DNA of 64,000 nt, taken from the NCBI RefSeq assembly GCF_030295745.1, contig NZ_AP027291.1:5952001-6016000 (forward strand), read 5' to 3'. The DNA is from Mycolicibacterium sp. TUM20985 (GTDB lineage Bacteria > Actinomycetota > Actinomycetes > Mycobacteriales > Mycobacteriaceae). The notes under the pieces were generated by a model that saw only the letters and a list, made by a program, of their open reading frames with translations, was not told the DNA's origin and made no database searches. Made by a program: the position numbers and the translations under genes. Of the stretch, positions 35,034 to 43,893 are shown in pieces; positions within the stretch are counted from its first letter, which is position 1, and each line of letters opens with the position of its first letter.

Positions 35034-36131
35034 TCAAATGCCGGGATGTTCGCCCTCATCATCTTCGCGGAACCAATCTACGTCCTCGCCGAATACCTCC
35101 CGGGCCGCCGCCGCAAGCTCGCCGAGCGTGTCATGCCGGTCGGTGTTGCTGATCGCGTCATCGCGCATGCGATGGATCCGATCCGGTACATCGGGGTGCG
35201 CGACAAAGTGCCCCCACCGCGCGGCGGCATCGTCGCAGCGCCTGGGGATGACTTCGGTGAACTGCTTGACCATCGGCTCTACACTGCCTTCGTGCAGTTC
35301 GAGGTTGTACGACAGTTCGGTGTTGAGTTCCTCGAACTTGCGCGCATCGTCATCGGTGTGGGCAACTGCAGGCCTGACGTACTGCCGCCACGTTGGAATA
35401 ACGTGAAAACCTAACTGCTGGGCCATCTTTCCCGTTAGGAACTGAACACGCCGACACACGAAGATGGGCATCACGGGCAGGGTCGGGTTCGCCACGCGAA
35501 GGCGCGCGGACTTATCGAGGAGCTGATAGAGCTCTTGGGTTCGCGGGTAGATCCACTGGCGGACGTTCTTCGCCTCTATAGGCATCAGCTTCGTTGAGCT
35601 GGGCAGGCCATCGACCCCCACCCTGGTGTGAAAGGCCGCGTTATCTACCTTCCCGCCTGGGACCGGCTTTCCGGCTATCTGACCCACTTCCCCCCCATCA
35701 GGGCGCAGAAGAAGATAACCGTGAGGCGCCGCCTCCAACAGTGACCGATGGATAACCCGCTCCAGCGCCGCCGGAATGGGCGGCGCACCCCATTCAGTCG
35801 CCGAGGCGCTACTCCAGCTCAGATAGCGACTGTGCAGAAGACGTTTGCGGCCGGCGATCCGCAAGACCGCTTTGGACGGGTCCGCTAAGACAAAAGTGGC
35901 CACGATCTGACCACCTCGTGTTCGTTCGTTGACACGTTCGATCACCCCTGCATCAAGCAGCCGCTTGCGCGCAGTTGTCAGATGATGAGGATGGATCGGA
36001 CTGTCAAACTTGGCGTACTTCGCGTCCGCCAGCTTGGCCTCCATACCCGGTTGAGTGGCCGCCCCCTCAGCATCAAGCAACGCGACGATGCCCGTGGCGG
36101 CTAGTGACCGCCATTCCTCTGCTGTGGGCAC
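35034..36131 (-). CDS. Winged-helix protein with possible PD-(D/E)XK nuclease motif
   Basis: 365 aa from GTG 36131 (AGGAG upstream; TATATA further up). N-terminal half is winged-helix-like (DSPIHPHHLTTARKRLLDAG, IERVNERTRGGQIVATFVLA). The central part has DNAAFHTRVGVDG, then LMPIEAKNVRQWIYPRTQEL, where D...ExK could be a PD-(D/E)XK core, followed by the QLLDKSARL helix. No family is recognised. Between a TIGR02391 gene and a toxin-antitoxin pair, it may be a restriction-like or abortive-infection nuclease. The nuclease call is tentative. Confidence 0.5.
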   Translation of the reverse strand: MPTAEEWRSLAATGIVALLDAEGAATQPGMEAKLADAKYAKFDSPIHPHHLTTARKRLLDAGVIERVNERTRGGQIVATFVLADPSKAVLRIAGRKRLLHSRYLSWSSASATEWGAPPIPAALERVIHRSLLEAAPHGYLLLRPDGGEVGQIAGKPVPGGKVDNAAFHTRVGVDGLPSSTKLMPIEAKNVRQWIYPRTQELYQLLDKSARLRVANPTLPVMPIFVCRRVQFLTGKMAQQLGFHVIPTWRQYVRPAVAHTDDDARKFEELNTELSYNLELHEGSVEPMVKQFTEVIPRRCDDAAARWGHFVAHPDVPDRIHRMRDDAISNTDRHDTLGELAAAAREVFGEDVDWFREDDEGEHPGI

Positions 36132-36259
36132 CCCGAGAGACTCCTATATATGGGGGGCCGGTTCAGGTGAAATGCCCGCAGCATCCGATGCTATGGGCGC
36201 CACCAGCGAATACTCGGATACTCGGCGCGAAGAACGGACTAGTAATCCGAAGATCGTTG

Positions 36260-37360
36260 CTACTCCCAGCGTGGGAGGACATCGCTGACCGAAGGGGCAT
36301 TCTTGGCCAGTGTTGTCCGCCAGTCCAAGCGACCCTGTTTCTGCAATTGGCCAATCAGCACGATGCGCGCGAGTCCGAGTTTTGTTGCAGCCTGTTCGAC
36401 CCACGGCGCGTTGATCCGTGAGGGCACCGACGGGTACCCGTTGGGAAAGATCCAAGTGCCGGCGCCGTCGTTGGCTTCCCTCTCACGGATTGACTCCTGC
36501 GCACGACTGTCCTCCAAGTCCTCGACGATGGGGCCGTCGTCAACGTGTCCACGGAGAATGTGGGCGATCTCGTGAAGCAAGGTGAACAAGACTTTGTCGA
36601 GGCGCTTGCCTCGTCCAGACAGCCCGATGACCGGGCGGCCATCCACGAACATTGCACACCCGTCGATCTTGGCGCTTGGTAGTGCTTCGACGTAGACCAG
36701 CCGTACGCCGGCATCGCGCAATTGGTCTGGCAGCGTTGCGAAGTCCTCAGCTGTTCTCACTGACCGTGGGAGTGATGCGGCAAGTTTGGCGAGCCTTTCA
36801 GGCGAATACTCACCATCGGGAGGTAACTTTCTCGCCTGTTTTCGCACGCAGGCAACCCATGCTTGCTGCAGCATGGTGATGTCTTCGCCGGGGTTTGCGC
36901 GTTTGGCTGCCGCTCCGAGGCCAGGCTGATCATTGATGGACGTGAGTTCGAACAACTCCATCACCTCGGCTTCCAGCTCGTCCAGCGTCGAACCGGTGAG
37001 GATCTTTCTCTTCTGCAGAAGTTGAATGGGTGCGAGCTCGTTGAGTCGCGCCCGGCGACGTACGTCGTCGAGTTTTGCCTGCGTAGTCGGATTCTTAGCT
37101 TGCTGGGCCAGAAGGTATTGGTCCTGCAACTTCAGCCAAAATTCCGGCGATAGGGAGAGGGCCGCACCGATCTGGGCGGCCGACTCTCGGGTGATCTCTT
37201 TCTTGCCAGTCACGATCTCGGACACGAATTGGGTCGGGCGGTCGATCACGGCGGCGAAGTCGGCTTGGGACCATCCGCGAGCCTCAAGTTCATCACCTAG
37301 AAGTTCGCCAACAGGTCGCTGATTGATTGGTATCGGGTTGTTGTATGTGGTGTTGCTCAT
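36260..37360 (-). CDS. HigA-type antitoxin/regulator: HTH fused to ImmA/IrrE metallopeptidase
   Basis: 366 aa from ATG 37360. N-terminal HTH_3/HigA domain: GDELEARGWSQADFAAVIDR then EIVTGKKEITRESAAQIGAA (residues about 20-70). A central linker leads to the C-terminal ImmA/IrrE domain with LLHEIAHILRGHVDD (HExxH zinc site near residue 268) and a downstream ESIREREAND acidic helix. Such fusions act as antitoxin-repressors whose peptidase part can relieve repression on damage or infection. ATG overlaps the toxin stop by 4 nt. Confidence 0.85.
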   Translation of the reverse strand: MSNTTYNNPIPINQRPVGELLGDELEARGWSQADFAAVIDRPTQFVSEIVTGKKEITRESAAQIGAALSLSPEFWLKLQDQYLLAQQAKNPTTQAKLDDVRRRARLNELAPIQLLQKRKILTGSTLDELEAEVMELFELTSINDQPGLGAAAKRANPGEDITMLQQAWVACVRKQARKLPPDGEYSPERLAKLAASLPRSVRTAEDFATLPDQLRDAGVRLVYVEALPSAKIDGCAMFVDGRPVIGLSGRGKRLDKVLFTLLHEIAHILRGHVDDGPIVEDLEDSRAQESIREREANDGAGTWIFPNGYPSVPSRINAPWVEQAATKLGLARIVLIGQLQKQGRLDWRTTLAKNAPSVSDVLPRWE

Positions 37361-37737
37361 CGCTGGGGTTCCATCTCTACTGCCAAGACCCCGAAGACCA
37401 CAGCGCCGTGGTTGTCGGAAATCTTGAACGTGAGGTCGATAACGCGGCCAGAACTCAACGTGGCCCGGGCCCGTGTGGGGTCACCGGAATGGTCGGGTTC
37501 GATCCGCAGCAAACGCATGTTCCGCAGGTCGGTTTCGACGTGAGCGGCACGTACGCACTGGATGAGACGGTGAAACTCCCGGATCTCATGGTCACTCCAA
37601 CCCGCCGGGCGGAACCCTGGATCAGTGGCGAGGCGGCGCAACCCCTCGTCCGAATAGTCCTGTTCCACGCGTCTGTACTCCATCACCCATCGGCTGATGA
37701 CTTGAATGTCGTCACCGAACCTACCGGCACGCGCCAA
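37357..37737 (-). CDS. Putative toxin of a HigBA-like pair
   Basis: 126 aa from TTG 37737. It directly precedes and overlaps the HTH-ImmA gene, the usual toxin-first order of HigBA. The sequence is basic, ending in beta strands (RARATLSSGRVIDLTF, GAVVFGVLAVEME), compatible with a RelE/HigB-like fold, but I cannot see the characteristic HigB residues. The toxin call rests mainly on context. Confidence 0.5.
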   Translation of the reverse strand: MARAGRFGDDIQVISRWVMEYRRVEQDYSDEGLRRLATDPGFRPAGWSDHEIREFHRLIQCVRAAHVETDLRNMRLLRIEPDHSGDPTRARATLSSGRVIDLTFKISDNHGAVVFGVLAVEMEPQR

Positions 37738-37830
37738 GAATGCTTGTCACGACACCCGCGATACTAGTCTACCCGTCATCACCCATTAGGCGATGGAGAT
37801 GATCTGATACTGTAAAGATGACATGGGCGC

Positions 37831-37863
37831 ACTGCCGGAGGTGGTCGGACATGTCTCGGCAGT
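37831..37863. terminator. Hairpin ACTGCCG-N19-CGGCAGT
   Basis: Perfect 7-bp stem between the divergent toxin gene and the ubiquitin-like operon, about 50 bp before the UBL start. It could be a leader hairpin or an operator. No U-run follows. Confidence 0.35.
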
Positions 37864-37915
37864 AAGGCGAGGCCCGCATGGGGGTTTGCCGACTTGATTC
37901 CAGGAGGACGCAGAA

Positions 37916-38383
37916 ATGTCAGATCTTCACCAGGACCGGCGGGAGCAGGACTCCCGTCGGCATAAGCCCATCACCATCGACATCGATGGCGTCGAGTTCG
38001 ACACTGTCGATGACGACCAGGACGCGGCATCCCTGCTGCGTCTCGCGGGTCGCGACCCCAAGAACTTCGACCTCTTCATCGTCGACAAGCACGGTGTCGA
38101 GACGCACGTCAAGGACAAGCAAATCGTCAACCTGCGGGACGGCGGGCGGTTCCGCACCCGCCGCAAAGTGCGCTTCACCATTGACGGCGAACACCACACC
38201 AGCTGGGACGACGATCAGACCGCCGTCGCGTTGCTGCGGCTGGCCGGTGTCGACCCCGCCAAGTACGACCTGGCTCGGGTCACCGCTGCCGGCGGTCCCG
38301 AGACCTTCACCGGAGATCAGATGGTGACCATCCACGACGGGGACGAGTTCGTCACCGCCAGGCACATCGGCGGGGTCGCGTGA
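37916..38383 (+). CDS. Double ubiquitin-like (multiubiquitin) protein
   Basis: 155 aa, ATG after CCAGGAGGACGC. Two tandem beta-grasp units: residues about 17-83 (ITIDIDGVEFDTVDDDQDAA, LLRLAGRDPKNFDLFIVDKH, IVNLRDGGRFRTR) and 84-151 (VRFTIDGEHHTSWDDDQTAV, LLRLAGVDPAKYDL, MVTIHDGDEFVTARH). It ends I-G-G-V-A: a di-glycine followed by two residues that a JAB peptidase could remove, leaving a conjugatable GG end. Next genes encode E2-like and JAB-E1 proteins with coupled starts, so this is the modifier of a bacterial ubiquitin-like conjugation system. Confidence 0.85.
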   Translation: MSDLHQDRREQDSRRHKPITIDIDGVEFDTVDDDQDAASLLRLAGRDPKNFDLFIVDKHGVETHVKDKQIVNLRDGGRFRTRRKVRFTIDGEHHTSWDDDQTAVALLRLAGVDPAKYDLARVTAAGGPETFTGDQMVTIHDGDEFVTARHIGGVA

Positions 38384-38760
38384 CCGACCTGCCGCCACCC
38401 GGCTCCCCTGCGCGTCGCTTCGCCGACGATATGACCGCCGCGGGGGCGCCGGTGCGCGCCGAGCCTGGACGCCTGATGTTCGACATCCTCGCCGTCGGCG
38501 GTGCGTTGGCCGGGCAATGGGTCGCGACGGGTGTCAGCTTGGCAGAGGTGCAGACCTGGCCTCAGGTGCCGCCACACTGGGTGCATCTGCCCGAGACCGT
38601 GGTGTTCGAGACCACCAACACCGACACCACTGACTGCCCACCCGGATGGCGGCGGCATTCTCGTGAATTCACCCACACCGACACCTCGATCTCACCGGCG
38701 AAGGCATGGCTGAGTCACGTTCGCGGCCTGCTGTCGCTAGCCATCGCGCCCGCGGCTTAG
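38380..38760 (+). CDS. E2-like protein of the ubiquitin-like operon
   Basis: 126 aa from GTG 38380, overlapping the UBL stop (GTGA). The core VPPHWVHLPETVVF, CPPGWRRHSREF, and AWLSHVRGLL fits prokaryotic E2 family E, which always accompanies multiubiquitin proteins. The only cysteine is C86 in TTDCPPGW, so if a thioester is formed it must be there; a structural, non-catalytic E2 is also possible. Confidence 0.75.
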   Translation: MTDLPPPGSPARRFADDMTAAGAPVRAEPGRLMFDILAVGGALAGQWVATGVSLAEVQTWPQVPPHWVHLPETVVFETTNTDTTDCPPGWRRHSREFTHTDTSISPAKAWLSHVRGLLSLAIAPAA

Positions 38761-38815
38761 CGCCGCCCCCGACGCCCAACGAACAGCAAGTCAACTTTCA
38801 AGGAAGGGCGCCGAC

Positions 38816-40294
38816 ATGCGGTACTCGGTCGCCATGACGGGCGCGGTGCACGCGACGATGCGCGATCACCTCGTCCGTGACGACGGGCAAGAAGACGTAC
38901 TCGCCGCCACCTACCTGTTGTCCACCGGCGTGAGTCGCACGACAGCCGTCGTGCAGACCGTAATCCCGCCTCGGGACGGAGAACGGCTGGTGCACGGCAA
39001 CGCCTCCTTCACCAGCACCTACGTCCTGCGCGCAGCAACCGAGGCCCGCACTCGCGGTGAAGGGTTGGTGCTGTTGCACTCTCATCCCCGCGGCCGCGGA
39101 TGGCAGGTCCTGAGCGCCACCGACCACGACACCGAAGCCGACTACGAACGCGTCGCACGCGCCTACACGAAGATGCCGCTACTCGGCATGACCCTCGCAG
39201 GCCGCGACGACGGGTGGTCGGCTCGCTTCTGGTTCGACGACACCCACCCCAGCTGGGCTGAATCGGTGCGCTGCGTATCCGACAAGTTGGTCGTGACCTG
39301 GAACGACACCCTGAGGCCAGCACCTCAGCCGACCCCATCACAACAGCGCACCGTCTCAGCATGGGGTGACTCCGTACAAGCATCGATCGCCCGCCTGCGC
39401 GTTCTGATCGTCGGCACCGGCAGCGTTGGCCTCGACGTCGCGCAACGCCTTGCCGCTACCGGGCTCCTCGAAGTTGGCGTCATGGACTTCGACGCCGTCG
39501 AGCCCGTCAACCTGGATCGCATGATCGGCGCCACGCGGCTCGACGCCGACCTGGGCCGCGCGAAAGTCGCCGTCGCCGCACGGCTCATGACCTCCGCAGC
39601 CACCGGCAACAACTTTCATCCCGTCGTGCATGAAGTGAGCATCACCGACCCCGCCGGGCTTCAAGCCGCCTTGGACTACGACCTTATTTTCTCTTGCGTC
39701 GATCGACCCTGGCCGCGAGCGGTACTCAATCAGACCGCCTACGCCGACCTCATCCCCGTCATCGACGGTGGCATCGCTCTCGACACCTTTGCCGACGGCA
39801 GGCTACGCAGCGGCATCTGGCGCGCCCACACTGTCGTACCCGGGCGCCCCTGCATGGTGTGTTTGGGACAGCTCGACCTCGGCGAACTCAGTCTCGATAT
39901 GCAAGGACTACTCGACGATCCCACCTACATCGCCAAAACCGGCAGACAGGCGCCTGCCGGTCAAAACGTTGCCGCTCTGTCCGCCAGCGTCAGCGCCGCA
40001 CTCCTCGCCCAGTTCGTAAGTCTCGTCGCACATCCCGGCGGGCGCGGTGTCCCCGCACCACTGCGTTATCTCCTTGCACCCCACCGCCTCGAACACTCCG
40101 ACGCGACGACCGGGCAGCACTGCAGCTACGAGTCCGAAACTGCGACCGCAGACCATCGTCCAACGCTTACCAAAGCTCAGACGGAATGGCGGCACATCGT
40201 CGCCGAACGCAACAAGCGAAAGCCTCGGCTGCGGCTGCGGCTGCTCGACGCGGCGCACCGGGCACTGCAGAACTTGACCTCCCGAATGGTATGA
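38816..40294 (+). CDS. JAB peptidase-E1 (ThiF) fusion
   Basis: 492 aa, ATG after GGAAGGG. N-terminal JAMM/JAB domain: candidate Glu E26, then H88-S-H90 in LLHSHPRGRGWQVLSATD with S100 and D103. E1/ThiF domain from about residue 190: VLIVGTGSVGLDVAQRL (P-loop), D224 and NLDR for ATP/Mg, IFSCVDRPWPR, and a C346-MV-C349 pair that may bind zinc; C294 or another Cys may be the thioester site. The fusion can both trim the UBL C-terminus and adenylate it. Third gene of the operon. Confidence 0.87.
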   Translation: MRYSVAMTGAVHATMRDHLVRDDGQEDVLAATYLLSTGVSRTTAVVQTVIPPRDGERLVHGNASFTSTYVLRAATEARTRGEGLVLLHSHPRGRGWQVLSATDHDTEADYERVARAYTKMPLLGMTLAGRDDGWSARFWFDDTHPSWAESVRCVSDKLVVTWNDTLRPAPQPTPSQQRTVSAWGDSVQASIARLRVLIVGTGSVGLDVAQRLAATGLLEVGVMDFDAVEPVNLDRMIGATRLDADLGRAKVAVAARLMTSAATGNNFHPVVHEVSITDPAGLQAALDYDLIFSCVDRPWPRAVLNQTAYADLIPVIDGGIALDTFADGRLRSGIWRAHTVVPGRPCMVCLGQLDLGELSLDMQGLLDDPTYIAKTGRQAPAGQNVAALSASVSAALLAQFVSLVAHPGGRGVPAPLRYLLAPHRLEHSDATTGQHCSYESETATADHRPTLTKAQTEWRHIVAERNKRKPRLRLRLLDAAHRALQNLTSRMV

Positions 40295-40667
40295 GATCTA
40301 TTGCCGAACATGAGTTTTCATGTTTGTGGTCAGCCCCCGGTAGTCGGGCTGTGTTCCCCAGGCCGGCGCAAATTTGGGCCAGCGCGGAGACGGTCGACCG
40401 TACCCGTCACTCCTCTGCTCGAAAACCTTGGTTCGCGAGATACTTTCACGTTCCGCGCCGCCGTCGAAACCGGCCGTGCCAGTTGACGGAGGTCGCGATT
40501 ATCGGCAGCTCCCCGCCGCATGCAGCCGACACGCCACCGTGGCCGCACACGAACAATGTCTTGGGGAGAAGACGATGGCCATCCGTCTGTAAAGAGCACT
40601 TGGGGAACGCACGCTTCAGCGCCAAACCCCTCAGCCCTGTCGGATCTAACTTCTAAACTTTGGTCCC
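40295..40667. promoter_or_regulatory. Gap with terminator-like hairpin and promoter of the helicase genes
   Basis: Contains the hairpin CAGCCC-N9-GGGCTG at 40331-40351, which could end the ubiquitin-like operon. At 40654 TAAACT lies 8 nt before the helicase ATG at 40668, and no Shine-Dalgarno is present, suggesting a leaderless transcript. No gene in between. Confidence 0.45.
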
Positions 40668-40917
40668 ATGGGGGATTTCGACGGCCTGTACGGCAACCTT
40701 GATGCTGACCCGCGGGTGCGCGGCCGGCAGTTCGAGCACGTCTGTAAGTGGTTTCTGGAGAATGACCCGGTATATCGCAGTGAACTGCGGCGGGTGTGGT
40801 TGTGGGACGAGTGGCCGGGCCGGTGGGGTGGTGACGCCGGGATCGACCTCGTGGCCGAGGACCGCAACGGCGACCTGTGGGCGATCCAGGCCAAGGCCTA
40901 TGACCCCCAGTACCGGG
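40668..40917. repeat. Near-identical 250-bp block shared with 43894-44143
   Basis: The 5' ends of the two helicase genes differ at only two positions (AAC/AAT and CTC/CTG) over 250 bp, then diverge abruptly at the codons after QYRV. It is a conversion tract or substrate for recombination between the genes. Confidence 0.85.
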
Positions 40918-43886
40918 TGTCGAAGAAGGACGTGGATAAATTCCTGGCTGAGTCGGGCCGCAAGGTTTTCACCTACCGAATGCTCGTAGCGACCACGGAT
41001 CTGATCGACCGGACAGGCGAGCGCACGATCCAGCAGCAGGAGAAGCGCAGCGCGTTCTTCCGGCTCAATGGTTTGCGTGCCGCCTCTGTAGATTGGCCGT
41101 CCTCGCCGCAAGCGTTGAGGCCGGCGAAGCCGCGCAAGCCGGCCCGCCCGCGTAAGCATCAAACCGACGCGATCCGCGATGTAGTGAAGGGATTCACGGC
41201 CTCAGATCGCGGCCAGCTCATCATGGCGTGCGGGACGGGCAAGACCCTGGCGGCGCTGTTCATCACCGAGAAGCTGGAATCCAAGCGCACCTTGGTGTTG
41301 GTGCCGTCGTTGTCGCTGTTGAAGCAGACGCTGAACGAGTGGCGTGCGAACTGCACGACTGAGTTCGCCTCGATGCCGGTGTGCTCTGACGACACCGTCG
41401 GAAACGATGACGCCGCGGTTTCACACACCTCTGATCTGAACGTTCCCGCCGAGACCGATCCGGAGAAGATCGCCGCCTTCCTGCGCCGCAGGTCCAGCCC
41501 CCTGGTGGTGTTTTCGACGTATCAGTCCAGCCCGCAGATCGCTCATGCGTTCCGGCTGGGCCGGGTGCCGGGGTTTGACTTCATCATTGCCGATGAGGCT
41601 CATCGCTGCGCTGGCCCGGTGTCGTCGGAGTTCGCCACGGTTCTGGACGCGGAGGCGATCAAGGGGAGCCGGCGGCTGTTCATGACGGCCACGCCGCGCT
41701 ACTTCACCGGCCGGGTGCTCAAGGCCGCCAAGGACGGCGACTACGAAGTCGCGTCCATGGACGACGAGGAAAAGTTCGGGCCGGTTTTCCATCGGCTGCC
41801 GTTCGGCGAGGCCATCAAACGTGATCTGCTCACCGATTACCGGGTGGCCGTCGTTGGTGTCGATGACGCGACGTATCGGGAGTGGGCCCAAAAGGGCACC
41901 CTCGTCACCCGCGACGGCAAGGAGAAACTCAGCGCCGCAACGCTTGCCGGACAGATCGGCCTGGCCAAAGCAATGAAGAAGTACGGCCTGCGGCGCACGA
42001 TTTCCTTCCACTCCCGGGTGGCCCGCGCCCAAGACTTCGCCTCGTCCATGCCCGACGTGCTGGCGTGGATGCCCGCCCGGCAACGCCCAAAGTGCACACT
42101 GTGGTCCCGCCATGCCTCCGGTGACATGCCTGCCGGCGACCGCTACGTGTTACTCCAACACCTCGCCCACCTCGACGACGGCGAGTGTGGCCTGCTCGCC
42201 AACGCACGCTGCCTCTCCGAGGGAGTCGACGTCCCCACACTGGACGGGGTGGCGTTCATCGACCCCCGCCGCTCAGAGGTAGACATCGTTCAAGCCGTGG
42301 GACGCGCGATCCGTAAGTCCGACGCGAAGGCACTGGGCACCATCGTGATCCCGGTGTTCATCGACACCGGCGCCGATCCCGAAGTGGCACTGGACTCCTC
42401 GGCGTTCAAACCGGTCTGGGATGTGATCAAGGCCCTGCGGGCCCACGACAGCGAACTCGGCGAACAACTCGACACCCTGCGCCGCGAGATGGGACGCAAA
42501 CACGGCCCACCCCGGCTGCCCCCCAAGATCCACCTCGACCTCCCCACGAGAATCGGCCGAGACTTCTCGTTAGCCTTCAACGCCCACCTAGTAGAGAACT
42601 CCACCCAACCCTGGGAGTTCTGGTACGGACTGCTGGAGAAATACGTAGCTCACAACGGAAGCGTCGAGGTGCCTGTAGAAGCCAAGCTGGACGGGTATCG
42701 ACTAGGAGGCTGGTGTAGCAACCAGCGGGTCCACTACCAGTCAGGAGAGCTTGGGCCCGAAAAGGCCGCAAGGCTTGATACGCTCCCAGGCTGGACCTGG
42801 AACCGCAACGAGGGACGGTGGGAAGCGGGACTCAGCCAGATGCTCAAGTATCTTAAAGAACACGGAAACACCCTTATCCCCGCCGCCACCGACTACCACG
42901 GATATCCACTTGGCGATTGGGCTGCGATTCAGCGGCGCGACGCTCGTGCCGGAAAGCTGGGCGAGGCCCGACGGGAGAAGCTGGATGCCATTCCCGGTTG
43001 GGTGTGGGGCCTCGAAGAAGAGCGTTGGGAGAACGGATTTCGCCACCTCCAGCAGTACATCGACGAGCGCGGCGATTCCCGGGTCAAGCAGCCCCACAAA
43101 TCAAACGACGACTTCCGCCTCGGTGCCTGGGTCAACTTTCAGAGGACGCGTTACGCCCAAGGAAAGCTGGAATCCGACCGTGTCGAACGTCTAGCGGCAC
43201 TACCCGGCTGGGTGTGGACCGCTCTGGAATCCCGCTGGGAAGAGGCGTTCGAGAAACTCAGACAGTTCGGCCGGGAGAATAGTCATGTCGTCATCCCTAT
43301 CGACTACCCCGCCGACGATGACGGATTCAACCTGCGAACCTGGTATGCAAATCAGAGGGCGAAGTTCCCCCGCCTGAGCGCGGATAGGCAGGAGCGGCTG
43401 AGAGCGCTCCCGGGCTGGGGCACGGTGACAAATGAAGGCAAGTGGGAGTTCGGCTTTCACCAGCTTCTTGCTTATGTACGGGCGTTCGGCGACGCAAAAG
43501 TTGAACGCTCGTACATCGTTGATGACTTCCCGCTGGGCACCTGGGCGATGACCCAGCGGCTGGAGTTCAAGAAGGGGAAACTCAGCCCTGACCGCGCGGA
43601 GAGACTTGCGGCGCTGTCGGGTTGGGATTGGGATCGTCGGGGTGGAAAGTGGGAGGAAGGGTTCTCGCGCCTCAGCGGATACATGAAGGCCCATGGACAG
43701 CCGCCACCAACCGATTACGAAGAAGACGGCTACCGCCTCGGCGCTTGGGCTGCGCAACAACGCCTTTACAAGCGGACCGGCAAATTGACCCCGGATCGCA
43801 TCCGGCGACTTGACGGCTTACGGGGTTGGGATTGGTCACCGCCTCGTGGGGTGGCGGTTCGTAACTACCGTCGAAAGAAGGCTTGA
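40668..43886 (+). CDS. Mrr-like nuclease/SF2 helicase with six helicase-associated repeats
   Basis: 1072 aa. Residues 1-145: Mrr-type restriction domain with GGDAGIDLVAEDRNGDLWAI and QAK at 74-76 (D60...QxK). Residues about 160-620: DEAD/DEAH helicase, GTGKT at 189-193, IADEAHRC, FMTATPRY, and QAVGRAIRKS (motif VI). From about 640, six repeats of some 68 residues (W-E-x-G-F...L-G-x-W...Q-R...L-P-G-W-x-W), the helicase-associated domain, probably DNA-binding. Directly followed by a larger paralogue 7 bp on. Likely a DNA-translocating restriction/anti-phage enzyme. Confidence 0.9.
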   Translation: MGDFDGLYGNLDADPRVRGRQFEHVCKWFLENDPVYRSELRRVWLWDEWPGRWGGDAGIDLVAEDRNGDLWAIQAKAYDPQYRVSKKDVDKFLAESGRKVFTYRMLVATTDLIDRTGERTIQQQEKRSAFFRLNGLRAASVDWPSSPQALRPAKPRKPARPRKHQTDAIRDVVKGFTASDRGQLIMACGTGKTLAALFITEKLESKRTLVLVPSLSLLKQTLNEWRANCTTEFASMPVCSDDTVGNDDAAVSHTSDLNVPAETDPEKIAAFLRRRSSPLVVFSTYQSSPQIAHAFRLGRVPGFDFIIADEAHRCAGPVSSEFATVLDAEAIKGSRRLFMTATPRYFTGRVLKAAKDGDYEVASMDDEEKFGPVFHRLPFGEAIKRDLLTDYRVAVVGVDDATYREWAQKGTLVTRDGKEKLSAATLAGQIGLAKAMKKYGLRRTISFHSRVARAQDFASSMPDVLAWMPARQRPKCTLWSRHASGDMPAGDRYVLLQHLAHLDDGECGLLANARCLSEGVDVPTLDGVAFIDPRRSEVDIVQAVGRAIRKSDAKALGTIVIPVFIDTGADPEVALDSSAFKPVWDVIKALRAHDSELGEQLDTLRREMGRKHGPPRLPPKIHLDLPTRIGRDFSLAFNAHLVENSTQPWEFWYGLLEKYVAHNGSVEVPVEAKLDGYRLGGWCSNQRVHYQSGELGPEKAARLDTLPGWTWNRNEGRWEAGLSQMLKYLKEHGNTLIPAATDYHGYPLGDWAAIQRRDARAGKLGEARREKLDAIPGWVWGLEEERWENGFRHLQQYIDERGDSRVKQPHKSNDDFRLGAWVNFQRTRYAQGKLESDRVERLAALPGWVWTALESRWEEAFEKLRQFGRENSHVVIPIDYPADDDGFNLRTWYANQRAKFPRLSADRQERLRALPGWGTVTNEGKWEFGFHQLLAYVRAFGDAKVERSYIVDDFPLGTWAMTQRLEFKKGKLSPDRAERLAALSGWDWDRRGGKWEEGFSRLSGYMKAHGQPPPTDYEEDGYRLGAWAAQQRLYKRTGKLTPDRIRRLDGLRGWDWSPPRGVAVRNYRRKKA

Positions 43887-43893
43887 TAGCCGC

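Noticed and set aside
37831..37863. Rho-independent terminator for the toxin-antitoxin pair
   Set aside because: It lies upstream of both divergent transcripts rather than after them, so a leader hairpin or operator is more likely than a terminator.
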